From CAZLMG01 sp964560765 (GTDB lineage: Bacteria > Bdellovibrionota_B > Oligoflexia > Oligoflexales > CAZLMG01): a stretch of 46,851 bases of DNA. This document shows, in pieces, positions 36,401 to 44,344 of the stretch (positions are counted from its first letter, which is position 1; every line of letters begins with the position of its first letter). The stretch spans positions 1 to 46,851 of the forward strand of contig CAZLMG010000034.1 in NCBI GenBank assembly GCA_964560765.1, written 5' to 3'. The notes under the pieces are model-generated. The model was not told the origin of the DNA and did no database searches. It was given only the letters and a program-made list of their open reading frames with translations. Made by a program: the position numbers and the translations under genes.

Positions 36401-36873
36401 AAGCGCGACTGCGCACATCAGCGTGGGATGAGTTACAACAGTGGGATTTGCTATTTAGCAAGGCAAACCTCGACCTTGAAAGCGCCACAACCATCGACCG
36501 GCACGACCTTCCGGTCCTCTACGAGCAAGCTCGCACCGAACTCGAACAAGCCTGGAATCATGAATGCTTTCAGGAAATGTTACGGCAAGCGACTCATCGT
36601 CGAGCCGAAGTGCCATTCGTCTGGCGCGACGGCAATTGCCTGTGGCGCGGCGCTATGGACTTGGTGCTTTGGCAAGACATTAGCAAAGAGGTTGTACTCC
36701 TGGACTACAAAACGGGGATCAGCCATGAAGCAGCATCGCTGCTCGCCTATGGCCCGCAAATCAACGTCTATGCCCACGCACTAGCCGCCATGCACCCAGG
36801 ATGGAGGGTGCGTGCGTTTCTCTACCTAACCGCCGTACCACGCCTGCACGAAGTCACCCTCGGTAACGCATAA
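33484..36873 (+). CDS. addA: AddA: UvrD-family helicase plus nuclease subunit
   Basis: 1129 residues. ATP-dependent 3'-5' helicase with a C-terminal nuclease. Walker A ASAGCGKTY (18-26), TFTKKAAAEMRERI, motif II LIDEFQDTSQLQW, motif III GDVKQSIYGFREAD, the SESFRSS segment, motif V TIHKAKGLEFPLVVLADA and motif VI MRVLYVALTRS are present. The RecB-type nuclease has WRGAMDLVLW and LLDYKTG (D1074, K1076). GAGG lies six bases before the ATG at 33484, inside the end of addB, so the pair is translationally coupled. Having a nuclease in both subunits marks AddAB rather than RecBC. Confidence 0.92.
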   Translation: MSRSFEPRNPYASYLIDASAGCGKTYQLTQRFLYLVGAGAAPDSILTITFTKKAAAEMRERILYSAQELSRSPELQQTFAENIRHFHAQANSPHPIAPPLSGAATASSILAATQRLRVTTIDSVFYEWVRRFPVEAGEAGEPFPAAFDLTDEAQSQEMADAAWADLLRQDFAEWYDRNQLIAEQLLQGGGVLGLKKLLDTRQRHDTYTWWARRQLGDGSSHLNFPVVATSLDQAAFWHNIIPHLRTLANTVNPVLSESIHAAMATHDLAALLATGLFTKDTLRISQKYLRGKKLVQYAAEIEHLNQAVPDLVNGQRLQFLNAAGTALDELHGLWQQRCDLLKRQRKMATFADLTKGAYTLFHDDRGWGARYLLQRSVQHLLIDEFQDTSQLQWSIFADVARELLSGEGLTTEGQSIAPTVFLVGDVKQSIYGFREADPTVMHAARQELQPFGLRHVILSESFRSSAVILDFANTVFATTIPEFPIHATAQTAGQSVMPRHGSIQVFPCLPRPAAGAAHSAAELEAELIAERLATALADPWLHPVFDRKQKQWRPLSPIDCAILYRNGTHAKTYLAALHRRGIAALREDSGGLLHHSLAKDVIALWRFFAIPEDGAALMRVLRSPFFRCSDADLSTLAERQLQAPKAPLADLVAAHLPAEWQLLATSRHGAWTERPSALLWQFTQKTALWANLRRELTDVECAQCQGIITRMLELLVSLEQRGQSLPHAAYQTLKQAQDSDQYAAPAVAADAVRLMTIHKAKGLEFPLVVLADAASPWQKPERHWLRPPAATGEIGLMFIGGRGHRPMENTVFDRALAIIADEQRQESMRVLYVALTRSMHYLLVTAHAPFQRARGAEDHHALLLEAVQRLGAKPAAADDALSPWEFAVEAPESRPPLKQAHQPKGSAQKPLEHRPKQTLTATPLPWPHELQIKSPHAASAGNSVDLQLRRTPSSRYPAALASGIGTFIHAGLEARLRTSAWDELQQWDLLFSKANLDLESATTIDRHDLPVLYEQARTELEQAWNHECFQEMLRQATHRRAEVPFVWRDGNCLWRGAMDLVLWQDISKEVVLLDYKTGISHEAASLLAYGPQINVYAHALAAMHPGWRVRAFLYLTAVPRLHEVTLGNA

Positions 36874-36899
36874 AAAAAGCCCGGCGCTATGGCCGGGCT
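36872..36899 (-). terminator. Rho-independent terminator of the outer-membrane protein gene
   Basis: Read on the minus strand, AGCCCGGC and GCCGGGCT (36878-36899) pair perfectly around a six-base loop and are followed by a run of seven Ts (36872-36878). It ends the 36932-37900 transcript. In the plus direction the hairpin lacks a T-run, so it stops addA transcripts poorly. Confidence 0.85.
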
Positions 36900-36931
36900 C
36901 ATCCTTGCTGCGGGTCTCGCAGGTCGTTAGC

Positions 36932-37900
36932 TTAGAAAAACTTGTAAGATACGTAGGTCAAAGAGCGAAGCCGAGGAAGGCCGCTAGCGCCGTAGGTATC
37001 ATTCACGCGCGCTTCGTACAAACCCTCCGACCAGAACCAGTTGTCGGTGGTGAAAGTGACGTTGCTATCCGCCTTGTAAGAGATCTTCAGGCGCGTGGCA
37101 GTCGCCAAGTCATTGGCATATACAGTGTCACGAGTGCCGTCATCGTTGGCTTTGTACTTGGTTGTCCAGACGCTATTGACGTTCATGCCGGTGGCGAATG
37201 TCCACTTTTGCCAAGCGGTCGGAACATACCTTAGGAGAGCGTCGACATCGGCCGAATAGTTCGGATCGTCCTTTTCGCCCGCCAAAAGGTTGGCATCGTC
37301 AGAAGCGGCACCCTGGGCATCCACCAACGAGAAGCCGCGATCGCGGGCCACGGACGGGTTGATGATTTCAGCGTCTTCTGAGCGGCTGGTGAACCCAACG
37401 TCAGCCACGCCGTAGACGAACAATGACAATTTACCAGCAGAAGTCTCGACGATCGGTTGGTCGATAACTGACTCCAAACCAAGTTCAGCTTCCGTTCCAC
37501 TGCCTTGGAATGGCAAGTGAACGTAGGCATAACCACTCAAAGCCAGGGGACCAGCATTCAAGATTGAAACCGCGTTCCAAATTTCTGGGCGGCGCGAAAC
37601 GACTTTTTGATCGTCGTTCCTTTTGGTCGCTGCCAGAATAACGGTGCTGCTAATCTTATCGTTGAACAAAGAAAAGGTTAGGTTCGTACGTAACTGATGC
37701 AAGATTGGCTCTTTGGTGAGCTCGTCCTTCTGCCGCTGTTGATCGTAGTAATAACGATACTGAACATTGGCGGAATCTGGCTTGATCAGCTTGTCCAAAG
37801 CCGGCGCCGATTTCACGGCCGATACTTCTTCGGCCATTGCGGGAGCTGCAAAGCCGAGAGCTAGGACAGCCAGCACCTTCATTTGACGAGACACTTTCAT
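36932..37900 (-). CDS. Outer-membrane beta-barrel (porin-like) protein
   Basis: 322 residues. Signal peptide MKVSRQMKVLAVLALGFAAP, cleaved near AMA-EE. After a short linker, alternating beta strands run to a C-terminus SLTYVSYKFF, the Phe-ending signal recognised by the BAM complex. The size suits a 12-16 strand barrel, but no named porin family is evident. GAGGGGG lies ahead of the ATG at 37900. Two near-consensus promoters and a strong terminator suggest an abundant, singly transcribed surface protein. Confidence 0.82.
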   Translation of the reverse strand: MKVSRQMKVLAVLALGFAAPAMAEEVSAVKSAPALDKLIKPDSANVQYRYYYDQQRQKDELTKEPILHQLRTNLTFSLFNDKISSTVILAATKRNDDQKVVSRRPEIWNAVSILNAGPLALSGYAYVHLPFQGSGTEAELGLESVIDQPIVETSAGKLSLFVYGVADVGFTSRSEDAEIINPSVARDRGFSLVDAQGAASDDANLLAGEKDDPNYSADVDALLRYVPTAWQKWTFATGMNVNSVWTTKYKANDDGTRDTVYANDLATATRLKISYKADSNVTFTTDNWFWSEGLYEARVNDTYGASGLPRLRSLTYVSYKFF

Positions 37901-37973
37901 GAAAACCCCCTCGCAAGTATGTTTCAAAATGGTCAACGCACCGGGATGAACGCGATGAAACTAGCAGGTGTTG

Positions 37974-38002
37974 CTTATAAGTGAGAATACGGTGAGTGTC
38001 AA
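37974..38002 (-). promoter_or_regulatory. Proximal consensus promoter of the outer-membrane protein gene
   Basis: On the minus strand TTGACA (37997-38002) and TATAAG (37974-37979) are separated by exactly 17 bases. The -35 is a perfect match and the -10 matches five of six. The leader to the ATG at 37900 is about 68 bases. Confidence 0.75.
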
Positions 38003-38008
38003 TGATTT

Positions 38009-38037
38009 TTTATAAAATACCAACCACGATATGTCAA
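38009..38037 (-). promoter_or_regulatory. Distal consensus promoter of the outer-membrane protein gene
   Basis: A second TTGACA (38032-38037) and TATAAA (38009-38014), again 17 bases apart on the minus strand, lie 35 bases upstream of the first pair. Its -10 begins only seven bases before the next -35, so RNA polymerase could not occupy both at once. Confidence 0.7.
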
Positions 38038-38068
38038 AATGACAGATGTTTTTAATGAAATAAATTAT

Positions 38069-39175
38069 TTACAGGGAAAGCTCAGGGCCGTCCAAATGCC
38101 CCACACCCCTGTCCAAAGAGCGGTCCATCTCGTACTTTGGATCCCAGAGAAAACGCCCCTCCGATTCGACACCGTGCAAGCTTGCCCGCAACGTATGGCC
38201 GGCACGACGTAACTCTTCACAAAATTCCCGAATCATTTCGAGACAGCGTTGGAGACTCTCGGTATGAACGATGGCTTCCTTGATATCCTTGGCCATAGGC
38301 CACCCGCGCAGGTACCAAAGTAGATGCTTGCGCATGCAAACAACACCCCGGGCCGAGTCAGCGTATGCCTCCTGCTGCCAAGCCACATGCTGCACAACGA
38401 CCTGTTCCCACTCATCCAGGTGCAGGGGTTGACGATCGCCCTTGATGCGCCGAAACACCCAAGGATCGCCGAGGGCACCGCGACTGACCATGACACCATC
38501 CACGCCGGCCCGAGCCCGCATGGCCTCGGCGTCCGACGCCTCAAAGACATTGCCGTTGCCAAGTACCGGAATGGTGGCAACCGTTTTCGCCAGGTGAATG
38601 CCGCCCAAGTCCACCGGCACGCCATAATCTTCGCTACGAGTGCGCCCGTGCACGGTCAACCAGTCAGCCCCCGCTTCGCTCGCTAGTCGGGCAATTTCCG
38701 AAATATTCAAGGACTCCCGATCCCACCCCAACCTGACTTTCACTGACAGGGGCTTCGGCGTCGCCTGCCGACAGGCCCGAATGGTCGCAAACACGCGCTC
38801 CGGATCGCGCAAAAAACCGCTACCGCACCCACTCTGGACCACCTTGCGCACCGGGCAGCCCATATTGATATCGATCGTCTCAAAACCTTGTGCATCGAGA
38901 AAGGCTACCGCGTCCGCCGTTTCTTCCGCCTGCCGGCCGGTGACCTGGACGCCAAGGATGCCTTCGTCTGCGTGCCGCGCCAACATCTCTAAGGTCTTTT
39001 TGTTGCGATAGGCGATGGCTGTTGCCGACAGCATCTCCACATAGGTCAGATCTGCCCCCTGCTGAGCGCAGGCGCGGCGAAAGGGATGATCCGATACGCC
39101 GGCGAGCGGTGCTAAAACCACAGGCCAATCGGCGACGCCAAGCTCCCGCCATCGCGCTCGTAGGGATTCGCCCAT
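38069..39175 (-). CDS. dusB: tRNA-dihydrouridine synthase (DusB-like)
   Basis: 368 residues. FMN enzyme that reduces uridines in tRNA. VVLAPLAGVSDHPFRRAC opens the TIM barrel; INMGCPVRKVVQSGCGSGFL has the catalytic cysteine; LSVKVRLGWD and LTVHGRTRSEDY follow, with PVLGNGNVF in the phosphate-binding region and the C-terminal helical domain (MRKHLLWYLRGWP) that binds tRNA. The length is a little above E. coli DusB (321), mainly from a C-terminal tail. The start is ATG at 39175 with AGGAG about ten bases ahead. It follows the CPBP protease gene by 13 bases. Assignment to DusB over other Dus groups is by overall pattern. Confidence 0.87.
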   Translation of the reverse strand: MGESLRARWRELGVADWPVVLAPLAGVSDHPFRRACAQQGADLTYVEMLSATAIAYRNKKTLEMLARHADEGILGVQVTGRQAEETADAVAFLDAQGFETIDINMGCPVRKVVQSGCGSGFLRDPERVFATIRACRQATPKPLSVKVRLGWDRESLNISEIARLASEAGADWLTVHGRTRSEDYGVPVDLGGIHLAKTVATIPVLGNGNVFEASDAEAMRARAGVDGVMVSRGALGDPWVFRRIKGDRQPLHLDEWEQVVVQHVAWQQEAYADSARGVVCMRKHLLWYLRGWPMAKDIKEAIVHTESLQRCLEMIREFCEELRRAGHTLRASLHGVESEGRFLWDPKYEMDRSLDRGVGHLDGPELSL

Positions 39176-39188
39176 GTGTCAGACTCTC

Positions 39189-40211
39189 CTAAAACTGCCA
39201 GGTGACCGGTGGCAGTCGCAGCGCCGGTAGCACTACGTCTTCCACCGCCTTTTCTCGCAAGCGAAATGTGGTCATCAATGCGAACACATCCCACCATGCA
39301 TGCACGAACACGCTCTCGCCGATCCGCCAACGGTTTTCGATAGTTAAATAACCGAAATACCATCCTAACCCAAGCTGTACGACCGGAACGGACACCGTAT
39401 TTAGGTGAGCCAGCGCAAAAATCAAAGAGGTAATCGCATTACTCCATCCCGGGCTGCCGGTAATCTCCATCAATTCCGGCATGATCCAGCCGCGAAAGGC
39501 CGCTTCCTCCCAGACGCCGGCACCGTAGGACAAAGCCCCGGTGAAGAAAGCGTCGGATCCAGTAAATGGATCGTGCTCGATTCCCTCGGCGGAGAAGTCT
39601 GCCGACATCAAACCGACGTGCCAAGCCGCCCCAATCAGCAAAGGTACCCAGGTGGTCGAGCGCTGCAAATAGCTAAACTTGAACGGTGCCAAAAGCACGT
39701 CAGCTGGTTCTTCGTCAAAATTCAGAAACCGGTAGCGCCCCTCGCGTGCGTGGCTGCGCGCCATGGTGCGAAAGGCATGATAAGCACTCATCCCTCGGGC
39801 GCCGGTAACGAGTTGCCCCGACCACAGTACTTTGCGAGCCCATTCGCTGGGCTCGGCAAGCTTATCAGGTACAATCGCGCCCTCTTCCGATTCGGGCCGC
39901 GTCTCCGCAAGACTGTAGTTCATGGCGAGGCCTAAGCCACCCACCGCCGAATAGCCGAAGGCATGGCCGTATTGTCCTTCGATCCACTGATCGAGACCGG
40001 GCACCGCGAACGACAGGACGGGACCCCATCGGGACCGGGGTCGCTCGGGGTCTTGCCGCAGGTAATAGGCCGAGCTTGGATCCGGAGGCTCCAAAAGGGC
40101 ACGGCTATCAGCACCGGCGTGGAGGGATGTAGTCAAGACGGCGATCGAGCCTGCTATGCGAAAACGCCAATGCCAAAATGTATCGACCTCTCGGAATACT
40201 TTCGCCTGCAT
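39189..40211 (-). CDS. CPBP-family (CAAX/Abi) intramembrane metalloprotease-like protein
   Basis: 340 residues. The family's three motifs are visible: EEAAFRGWIMPE (Glu-Glu-x3-Arg), ALAHLNTVS (Phe/Leu-x3-His) and VHAWWDVFALM (His-x3-Asp). Together these form the metal site in a multi-helix membrane protein. The N-terminal 150 residues carry a signal-anchor-like segment and a soluble stretch rich in charged residues. I prefer the ATG at 40211, which has GGGGAG seven bases ahead, over the ATG at 40229. It is co-transcribed with the dus gene downstream. Substrate unknown; relatives process prenylated proteins or act in bacteriocin immunity. Confidence 0.82.
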   Translation of the reverse strand: MQAKVFREVDTFWHWRFRIAGSIAVLTTSLHAGADSRALLEPPDPSSAYYLRQDPERPRSRWGPVLSFAVPGLDQWIEGQYGHAFGYSAVGGLGLAMNYSLAETRPESEEGAIVPDKLAEPSEWARKVLWSGQLVTGARGMSAYHAFRTMARSHAREGRYRFLNFDEEPADVLLAPFKFSYLQRSTTWVPLLIGAAWHVGLMSADFSAEGIEHDPFTGSDAFFTGALSYGAGVWEEAAFRGWIMPELMEITGSPGWSNAITSLIFALAHLNTVSVPVVQLGLGWYFGYLTIENRWRIGESVFVHAWWDVFALMTTFRLREKAVEDVVLPALRLPPVTWQF

Positions 40212-40310
40212 TTGCGCGCTCCCCGCCATGGATGCTAAGTTGGTAACTTCCGCATGTTATGATAATTTTCTTGCATTGGCCACGACGTACGGGCTGGGAA
40301 AGAGGATCAG

Positions 40311-41585
40311 ATGCTGGACATCCGCTTTATTCGCGACAATCTACAGTTGGTAAAAGATGGCGCCCGCGCCAAGCGCGTTTCCGTCGATTTTGATGCCTTG
40401 CTTGAACTGGAAGCGAAGGTGCGCGGATTGCAGCAGCAGTGGGAGGCTTTGCAGGCAGAGCGCAACCAGTTGTCTAAAACCATCGGCCGTGCTGCGGCGG
40501 ATGAGCGCGAAGCCTTGAAGGGCCGCGTTGCGACTATCAAAACGGAAATGGATGGCTTGGAAGGAACGCTGGCGCCCCTGCGTCAAGAGTTAGACGAAAA
40601 GCTGCTACTGGTTCCGCAGCCAGCCCGCGCCGACGTCCCCATTGGTAAAGACGATTCGGAAAACGTCGAGGTGAAGCGCTGGGGTACTCCACGAACCTTT
40701 GATTTTCCTGTGCGTGATCATGCAGAACTTGGCAAGCAGCTGGGCATTTTGGATACAGAGCGTGGCGTCAAGTTAGCCGGCTCTCGCTCCTATGTGCTTA
40801 AGGGGGCTATGGCCCAGCTTGAAGCGGCTGTGCTGCGAATGACCACTGACAAATTGAATGGCAAGGGTTACACCCAGATGTCAATTCCCGTGCTGGTGAA
40901 AGAAGATTGTATGGTCGGCACTGGATATTTTCCCACCGGTCGCGAGCAGGCCTACTTTATCGAAAAAGATGCGTTGGCTTTGGTCGGCACTGCGGAGGTA
41001 TCGCTGACCAGTTACTACTCGGACGAAATCCTGAACGAAGAAGACTTGCCCTATCGTTTTTTCGCCCAAAGTGGTTGCTTTCGCCGCGAAGCCGGTACCT
41101 ACGGCAAGGACACTCAAGGGCTGTATCGCGTCCATCAATTTCAAAAGGTAGAGCAGGTGATCATCGCACCGGCGGATACGGCAACTTCCGAGTTACTACA
41201 TGCTGAATTGCTGCATAACGCCGAAGAAGTGCTGCAAGATTTAGAACTACCTTACCGCGTGGTCTACGTGTGTACCGGCGATCTAGGACAGGGACAAGTG
41301 CGCAAGCACGATATTGAAACTTGGATGCCCTCCCGCAAAAACTATGCGGAAACTCACAGCTGCTCGACGTTTCATGACTTCCAAGCGCGACGACTGAAAA
41401 TGCGCTACCGCAACAAGAATGGCGACAAGTTCTTCTGCTACACCTTGAACAACACAGCCATCGCCACCCCTCGGGTGCTCATTCCACTCATGGAAAATCA
41501 TCAGGAGGTGGATGGACGCATCCGCATTCCAAAGAAGCTGCAACCGTATATGGGTGGTCGGGAATGGATCGGGCCCGAGAAATAA
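40311..41585 (+). CDS. serS: Seryl-tRNA synthetase
   Basis: 424 residues. Class II synthetase charging tRNA-Ser and tRNA-Sec. The N-terminal antiparallel coiled-coil arm (about 30-100, rich in Glu/Gln/Leu) contacts the tRNA long variable arm. Motif 2 is FRREAGTYGKDTQGLYRVHQ and motif 3 NTAIATPRVLIPLMENHQ; TAEVSLTSYY forms the serine-binding region. GAGGATC precedes the ATG. Size and motifs are ordinary. Divergent from the CPBP gene and convergent with lspA, 31 bases away. Confidence 0.96.
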   Translation: MLDIRFIRDNLQLVKDGARAKRVSVDFDALLELEAKVRGLQQQWEALQAERNQLSKTIGRAAADEREALKGRVATIKTEMDGLEGTLAPLRQELDEKLLLVPQPARADVPIGKDDSENVEVKRWGTPRTFDFPVRDHAELGKQLGILDTERGVKLAGSRSYVLKGAMAQLEAAVLRMTTDKLNGKGYTQMSIPVLVKEDCMVGTGYFPTGREQAYFIEKDALALVGTAEVSLTSYYSDEILNEEDLPYRFFAQSGCFRREAGTYGKDTQGLYRVHQFQKVEQVIIAPADTATSELLHAELLHNAEEVLQDLELPYRVVYVCTGDLGQGQVRKHDIETWMPSRKNYAETHSCSTFHDFQARRLKMRYRNKNGDKFFCYTLNNTAIATPRVLIPLMENHQEVDGRIRIPKKLQPYMGGREWIGPEK

Positions 41586-41616
41586 GGACCACCCGTTCAG
41601 CGCGCCTCGTCCAAAA

Positions 41617-42279
41617 TTAGACCGCCGACGCGGCGCGTTTCTGCCGACGCTCACGCAGCGTCACCAGCAGCATATCCAAGAGAAAGCAGAAGACCCCAAT
41701 GTTGATGGCAACGTCAGCCACATTGAAGATGGCAAAATCATGCCGCCAACCAAAGAAATTCCAGTCAGCATCAAAATAATCGATGACGTATCCGTGCTGC
41801 ATGCGGTCCGCAAAATTGCCAATGGCCCCCGACAGGATCATCGCCAAACCATACCGCGTCAGGTGATGATCGACCGGCGTGTTTCGATAATAATAAGCGA
41901 TGAGAAACACGGCCAGGACGGTCACTCCGTGAAAAAACGGCACGCGAATGGAATCATCCAAATTCGATAACATGCTGAACGCCGCGCCCTTGTTGCGCGA
42001 ATACTGCAGACCAAAGCCAAAATACAGAGGCAGGCCGTCTGCGGGTGCGATCACATCTTCCCCGAGAGCCAGCAACGGAATCTGCCGCCCCCGATACATA
42101 TCCGTATCATGCGGGTCCTGCCAGAGCAGCAGCGTCTCCTGGGCATGATGCTTGCTCGCTTGATCCAACACAAAGAACGACACAAAGACGATGAGCAGCG
42201 GCAAATGAATCCATAGAAAGGCTCGGCGCGTCCACGGCATCAAGACGATCGCTGGCGCTGGTTGGTCTTTGGCGTCCAA
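41617..42279 (-). CDS. lspA: Lipoprotein signal peptidase (signal peptidase II)
   Basis: 220 residues. Inner-membrane aspartic protease that cleaves prolipoproteins before the lipid-modified cysteine. Four membrane helices; the catalytic aspartates are in GAIGNFADRM and FAIFNVADVAINIG. LDQASKHHA and the YSRNKGAAFSM segment are family-typical. There is an extra periplasmic insert of about 35 residues (DPHDTDMYRGRQIPLLALGE). The best-spaced ribosome site (GGGGGAG) precedes TTG at 42279; GTG at 42294 or ATG at 42240 are alternatives. The many lipoproteins in this window need this enzyme. Confidence 0.92.
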   Translation of the reverse strand: MDAKDQPAPAIVLMPWTRRAFLWIHLPLLIVFVSFFVLDQASKHHAQETLLLWQDPHDTDMYRGRQIPLLALGEDVIAPADGLPLYFGFGLQYSRNKGAAFSMLSNLDDSIRVPFFHGVTVLAVFLIAYYYRNTPVDHHLTRYGLAMILSGAIGNFADRMQHGYVIDYFDADWNFFGWRHDFAIFNVADVAINIGVFCFLLDMLLVTLRERRQKRAASAV

Positions 42280-42424
42280 AAGCGGCTCCCCCACACTGGT
42301 AAGACGGTATTAACTAATTCTTACAGGACATTACGAATGTAACATGGTCCCAGCTGGCGGGAAACAGAAACTATCCAGAGGTTGTGCCGCGAAGGCACGG
42401 ACACACCCTCTGATGGCTGATGCC

Positions 42425-42841
42425 TTACTTGGCACCGCAGATCACGACATGTCCAGGCGCCGGCAAATCAGACGCAACATACACAAAACCAGCATCCTCA
42501 GGCACGATGCCAAGTGCTAGCCATGCACCTTGCTGCTTCACACCAGCCCGGGGCGCCTGCAAACGAATGGTGCTTGCGTCCATACCCGCTTCCATAATCA
42601 TCTGACCGCAACCCAAATAGCTGGCACCGTTTTCGCTATCTTTAACACCGGTACACAGCGCGATGACTTTGCCACCAGAAACTTGTACGTACTGCGCCTG
42701 CTCGACGTTCGTATCGACCGTCATGCGACCGAGTACAGCACCATTTTCCTTATTTTCGACGACTCCGCACTCATAGGTGACGCCCCAAGCCGCAGAACTT
42801 AGACCCATGCCCAAAACCATGCTGATCATCCGTGCACGCAT
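42425..42841 (-). CDS. Small secreted protein with four to six cysteines
   Basis: 138 residues. Signal peptide MRARMISMVLGMGLSSAAWG, cleaved before VTYECG. The mature part has five cysteines (in YECG, ALCTG, LGCGQ, VICG) spread across predicted beta strands, so disulfide-stabilised export is likely. GGAGG is seven bases before the ATG. No homologous family is recognised. It stands alone between lspA and the PMT gene on the same strand. Confidence 0.72.
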   Translation of the reverse strand: MRARMISMVLGMGLSSAAWGVTYECGVVENKENGAVLGRMTVDTNVEQAQYVQVSGGKVIALCTGVKDSENGASYLGCGQMIMEAGMDASTIRLQAPRAGVKQQGAWLALGIVPEDAGFVYVASDLPAPGHVVICGAK

Positions 42842-42930
42842 CGCCGAACCTCCAAAATTTTTTCTATCTTCGGAATGAGATTTCTCAAGTTAACCAGAGG
42901 TGCGTCAGAATGGCAAGGTCGTCAAACAAC

Positions 42931-44193
42931 TTAGACGCCGGTGAAAAAACGAAGGAAATTGTAGGTTGATTGACTCATTTTCAATCCTAAGAGCAGCGGC
43001 ATGTACCCAATGGTAAACGCTAAGGCGAAAGCGAAGATGATGAATTTGGCCCGTCGCCCCCCCCAGGTGACGTCGACGGCGCGCGCTACGGTCAGAGCCA
43101 TCGGAGCCGTCGCCGGCAACATGTGGTAAATAAATCCCTGGCGCTGCCACAATATCCAGAACAGTGGAAGGTAACTGAGCCAAAACCAGGCGATGGGCAT
43201 CCACTCCCGTCGGTCTCGCGACACCAGAGCTCGATGAACTAACAACGCCGTCGCAGGCAGAAAGGTTAGCCAGACAGCCGGGTTGCCCACGGCACAGATC
43301 CCCTGAATGGGCACGCCACCTTTAAAGAAGTACCAAACTGGCTTACCGTTAAACAGCCACTGAGCGGGGGCCGAGCCATACCGATGGTCCTTCAAAGTAC
43401 CAACCACCTTTGAGCCTGCGTTCATCTGAAACTGCAGCCACTCGCTGAATGAATAGCCGTGGGCCATGTAGTACACAGACCAAAGGCCCCACAAGCCGGC
43501 ACCAGCCAGAGCCACTGTGAGCGCCCCCTGCACCCGCGTTCGCGTTGGTATTTCGCGGGCCGTCCACCATAGGAAAAAGCAAAACAAGATGGTGAGTGCC
43601 ATCACATGTTTGACAGAAAACCCGAAGGCTGCCACGGCTCCCGCCAGTAACCACCATCGCTTTTGTTCTGGCGCCTGCAGCATCCGCACGATGACGTACA
43701 CAAGGAGGACAGTGAATAAAAACACGAACATGTCGAGCATGCCGATGCGGGAATGAATGATGTGTAGAAAATCGAGTCCAAGAAAGCTTGTCGCTAACCA
43801 AGTAAGGTCGGAGCGACGCCACCAGCGCTGCACCAGCCCAGCAAATACCACCAACGACAAAATCCCTGCCAGCGCACTCATGATCCGCCAGCCAAGCGCG
43901 TTGTTCCCGAATAGCTTTATTCCCAACCCGATGATGAACTTGCCGAGAATGGGGTGCGAGAAATTTGGATCGGGACTGCGGGCAATCAGCTCATCGTGCC
44001 CTTTCCATCGCTCAAGGCCCTGCGGCGCTTCCAGACCGATCAAAACGCGTGCCGCAGGTACGTAATGGTGCTCATCAAAGACAATACCCGGTGGTTCACT
44101 CAAACCAATCAGGCGAACGAGCACCAACAGGAGTAAAAAATTCACTCCTATGAACCGAATGCCAACCGGACTTCGCCAATTTAGATTACGCAT
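42931..44193 (-). CDS. PMT-family (GT39-like) protein O-mannosyltransferase
   Basis: 420 residues, shorter than yeast PMTs but normal for a bacterial core. About ten membrane helices. The first periplasmic loop has PPGIVFDEHHYVPAARVLI with the acidic Asp-Glu catalytic pair, and HDELIARSPDPNFSHPILGK follows, as in the PMT catalytic loop. SRIGMLDMFVFLFTVLLVYV and a C-terminal FIYHMLPATAPMALTVARAVD are typical. These enzymes move mannose from polyprenyl-phosphate-mannose to Ser/Thr of exported proteins. The donor synthase candidate is at 14788-15516. Mannose specificity is inferred. Confidence 0.85.
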   Translation of the reverse strand: MRNLNWRSPVGIRFIGVNFLLLLVLVRLIGLSEPPGIVFDEHHYVPAARVLIGLEAPQGLERWKGHDELIARSPDPNFSHPILGKFIIGLGIKLFGNNALGWRIMSALAGILSLVVFAGLVQRWWRRSDLTWLATSFLGLDFLHIIHSRIGMLDMFVFLFTVLLVYVIVRMLQAPEQKRWWLLAGAVAAFGFSVKHVMALTILFCFFLWWTAREIPTRTRVQGALTVALAGAGLWGLWSVYYMAHGYSFSEWLQFQMNAGSKVVGTLKDHRYGSAPAQWLFNGKPVWYFFKGGVPIQGICAVGNPAVWLTFLPATALLVHRALVSRDRREWMPIAWFWLSYLPLFWILWQRQGFIYHMLPATAPMALTVARAVDVTWGGRRAKFIIFAFALAFTIGYMPLLLGLKMSQSTYNFLRFFTGV

Positions 44194-44248
44194 ACAGCAT
44201 CATAGAAAGATTCGGAAATTTTGCAAAGTAGGAAACTACAACGTAAAA

Positions 44249-44275
44249 GGCCAATCGCCCGGCGAGCGATCGGCC
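44249..44275 (-). terminator. Hairpin terminator after the DUF3060-like lipoprotein gene
   Basis: On the minus strand GGCCGATCGC and GCGATTGGCC (44249-44275) pair with one G-T wobble around a seven-base loop, followed by TTTTACGTTG. It lies about 70 bases past the stop of the 44345-45199 gene and 56 bases before the PMT start. Confidence 0.6.
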
Positions 44276-44344
44276 CTATGATGAGAACAAGCACCTAGGA
44301 AGAATTCTGCTGTCGCCTCCAAACTCAAGGGCGGAGACAGATAA

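Noticed and set aside
42365..42415. Hairpin-like sequence between lspA and the small secreted protein gene
   Set aside because: GTGCC...GGCAC and CAGAGG...CCTCTG can pair, but the stem has mismatched bulges and no T-run on either strand, so I did not call a terminator.
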